Assembly (NCBI GenBank): GCA_902362875.1
Contig: CABIYF010000007.1
Coordinates: forward strand, 1-64,000
Direction: 5' to 3'
Length of the DNA: 64,000 nucleotides
DNA from: Eubacteriaceae bacterium
GTDB lineage: Bacteria > Bacillota > Clostridia > Lachnospirales > Lachnospiraceae
This document shows, piece after piece, positions 63,722 to 64,000 of the stretch (its first letter is position 1; each line of letters begins with the position of its first letter). The notes beneath the pieces are model-generated. The model did no database searches and was not told the DNA's origin. It saw only the letters and a list, made by a program, of their open reading frames with translations. A program made the translations under genes and the position numbers.

Positions 63722-64000
63722 TTATTTGTTCTGGAAAGGAACAACTTTTAATTTCTTGGATTTATCTTTCTCTAAGAAGTTACCCATTCCTGCTTTCTGA
63801 TCTTCTGTTTCAAAACAGCTTCCGAAAGCTTTTTCTTCTACAACGATTGCCTGATCCATATCTACCTGAAGACCATCGTTGATCGCTTTCTTACATGCAC
63901 GCACTGCGATTGGTGCATTAGATGCGATCTTGTTCGCTAATTTCTTAGCTGCTGCTAATAATTCTTCCTGTGGATATACTGCATTAACTAATCCGATTCT
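63722..64000 (-). CDS. crt: 3-hydroxybutyryl-CoA dehydratase (crotonase), C-terminal part
   Basis: 93 codons to the right edge, open at its 5' side. RIGLVNAVYPQEELLAAAKKLANKI, NAPIAVRACKKAINDGLQVD and FGSCFETEDQKAGMGNFLEK are the typical C-terminal region of crotonase, including the helices that complete the active site of the neighbouring subunit. It dehydrates 3-hydroxybutyryl-CoA to crotonyl-CoA. It is probably first or second gene of the cluster; an upstream thiolase, if present, is beyond the edge. Confidence 0.95.
   Translation of the reverse strand, partial: RIGLVNAVYPQEELLAAAKKLANKIASNAPIAVRACKKAINDGLQVDMDQAIVVEEKAFGSCFETEDQKAGMGNFLEKDKSKKLKVVPFQNK

Overview
The window looks like chromosome from an AT-rich, Gram-positive, butyrate-producing anaerobe of the Lachnospiraceae, probably Anaerostipes-like. 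The evidence is a butyryl-CoA:acetate CoA-transferase next to a crt-hbd-bcd-etfB-etfA cluster, Gram-positive LexA boxes with a yneA-type gene, an L27 that carries a Prp-cleavable leader, many L,D- and D,D-peptidoglycan enzymes, and promoters of plain TTGACA-17-TATAAT type. Genus and species are inferred. No tRNA, rRNA, insertion sequence, prophage or CRISPR array was seen.

Layout. 1-3.9 kb: a BlaI-type repressor and an M56 (BlaR1-like) membrane sensor, followed by a small secreted protein and the N-terminus of a large DNRLRE-domain surface protein that runs off the left edge. 4-7 kb: pyridoxal-phosphate synthase pdxST divergent from a MocR/PdxR regulator. 7-9.7 kb: a standalone AAA-ATPase/PD-(D/E)XK protein and an MscS channel. 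9.8-18.8 kb: a minus-strand amino-acid cluster azlC-azlD-leuB-ilvD-ilvB-serC-serA-asd. 19-22 kb: two tandem paralogous cell-wall amidases. 22-23.2 kb: yneA-like/lexA SOS pair. 23.2-29.9 kb: rsfS, yqeK, nadD, yhbY, obg, rpmA, prp, rplU, rng, fabV. 30-38.5 kb: NlpC/P60 hydrolase, then a likely operon of an aconitase-like hydratase, NhaC antiporter, MoxR ATPase, DUF58 protein and transglutaminase. 38.5-41.1 kb: mraY-like transferase and thiM-thiE. 41.2-42.6 kb: a patch of small proteins including an 80-residue Cys/Gly-rich one. 42.6-48.9 kb: LDH/MDH-family enzyme, acyl-ACP thioesterase, leuS, L,D-transpeptidase, VOC protein. 49-56.4 kb: a 147-nt nested palindromic element, an unknown membrane protein, a small antitoxin-like protein, M18 aminopeptidase, ArsC-like protein, DacF-type carboxypeptidase, a tRNA/rRNA methylase and a second L,D-transpeptidase. 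56.6-64 kb: the CoA-transferase gene, a nucleoid-associated protein, a c-di-GMP riboswitch unit and the butyrate cluster, cut by the right edge inside crt.

How it fits together. crt, hbd, bcd and etfAB reduce acetoacetyl-CoA to butyryl-CoA, with Bcd/Etf able to couple this to ferredoxin reduction, and the separately transcribed CoA-transferase releases butyrate while taking up acetate. PdxST makes PLP, which SerC and the PdxR regulator use. The amino-acid cluster joins branched-chain synthesis and export with serine and aspartate-family steps.

The most interesting items are noncoding. One is a GEMM-I c-di-GMP riboswitch with its own promoter and a visible terminator/antiterminator switch, whose downstream unit contains no recognisable ORF (59.1-59.6 kb). 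Another is the 147-nt multi-stem palindrome at 48,975-49,121. A third is a 13-bp palindrome overlapping the divergent azlC/amidase promoters.
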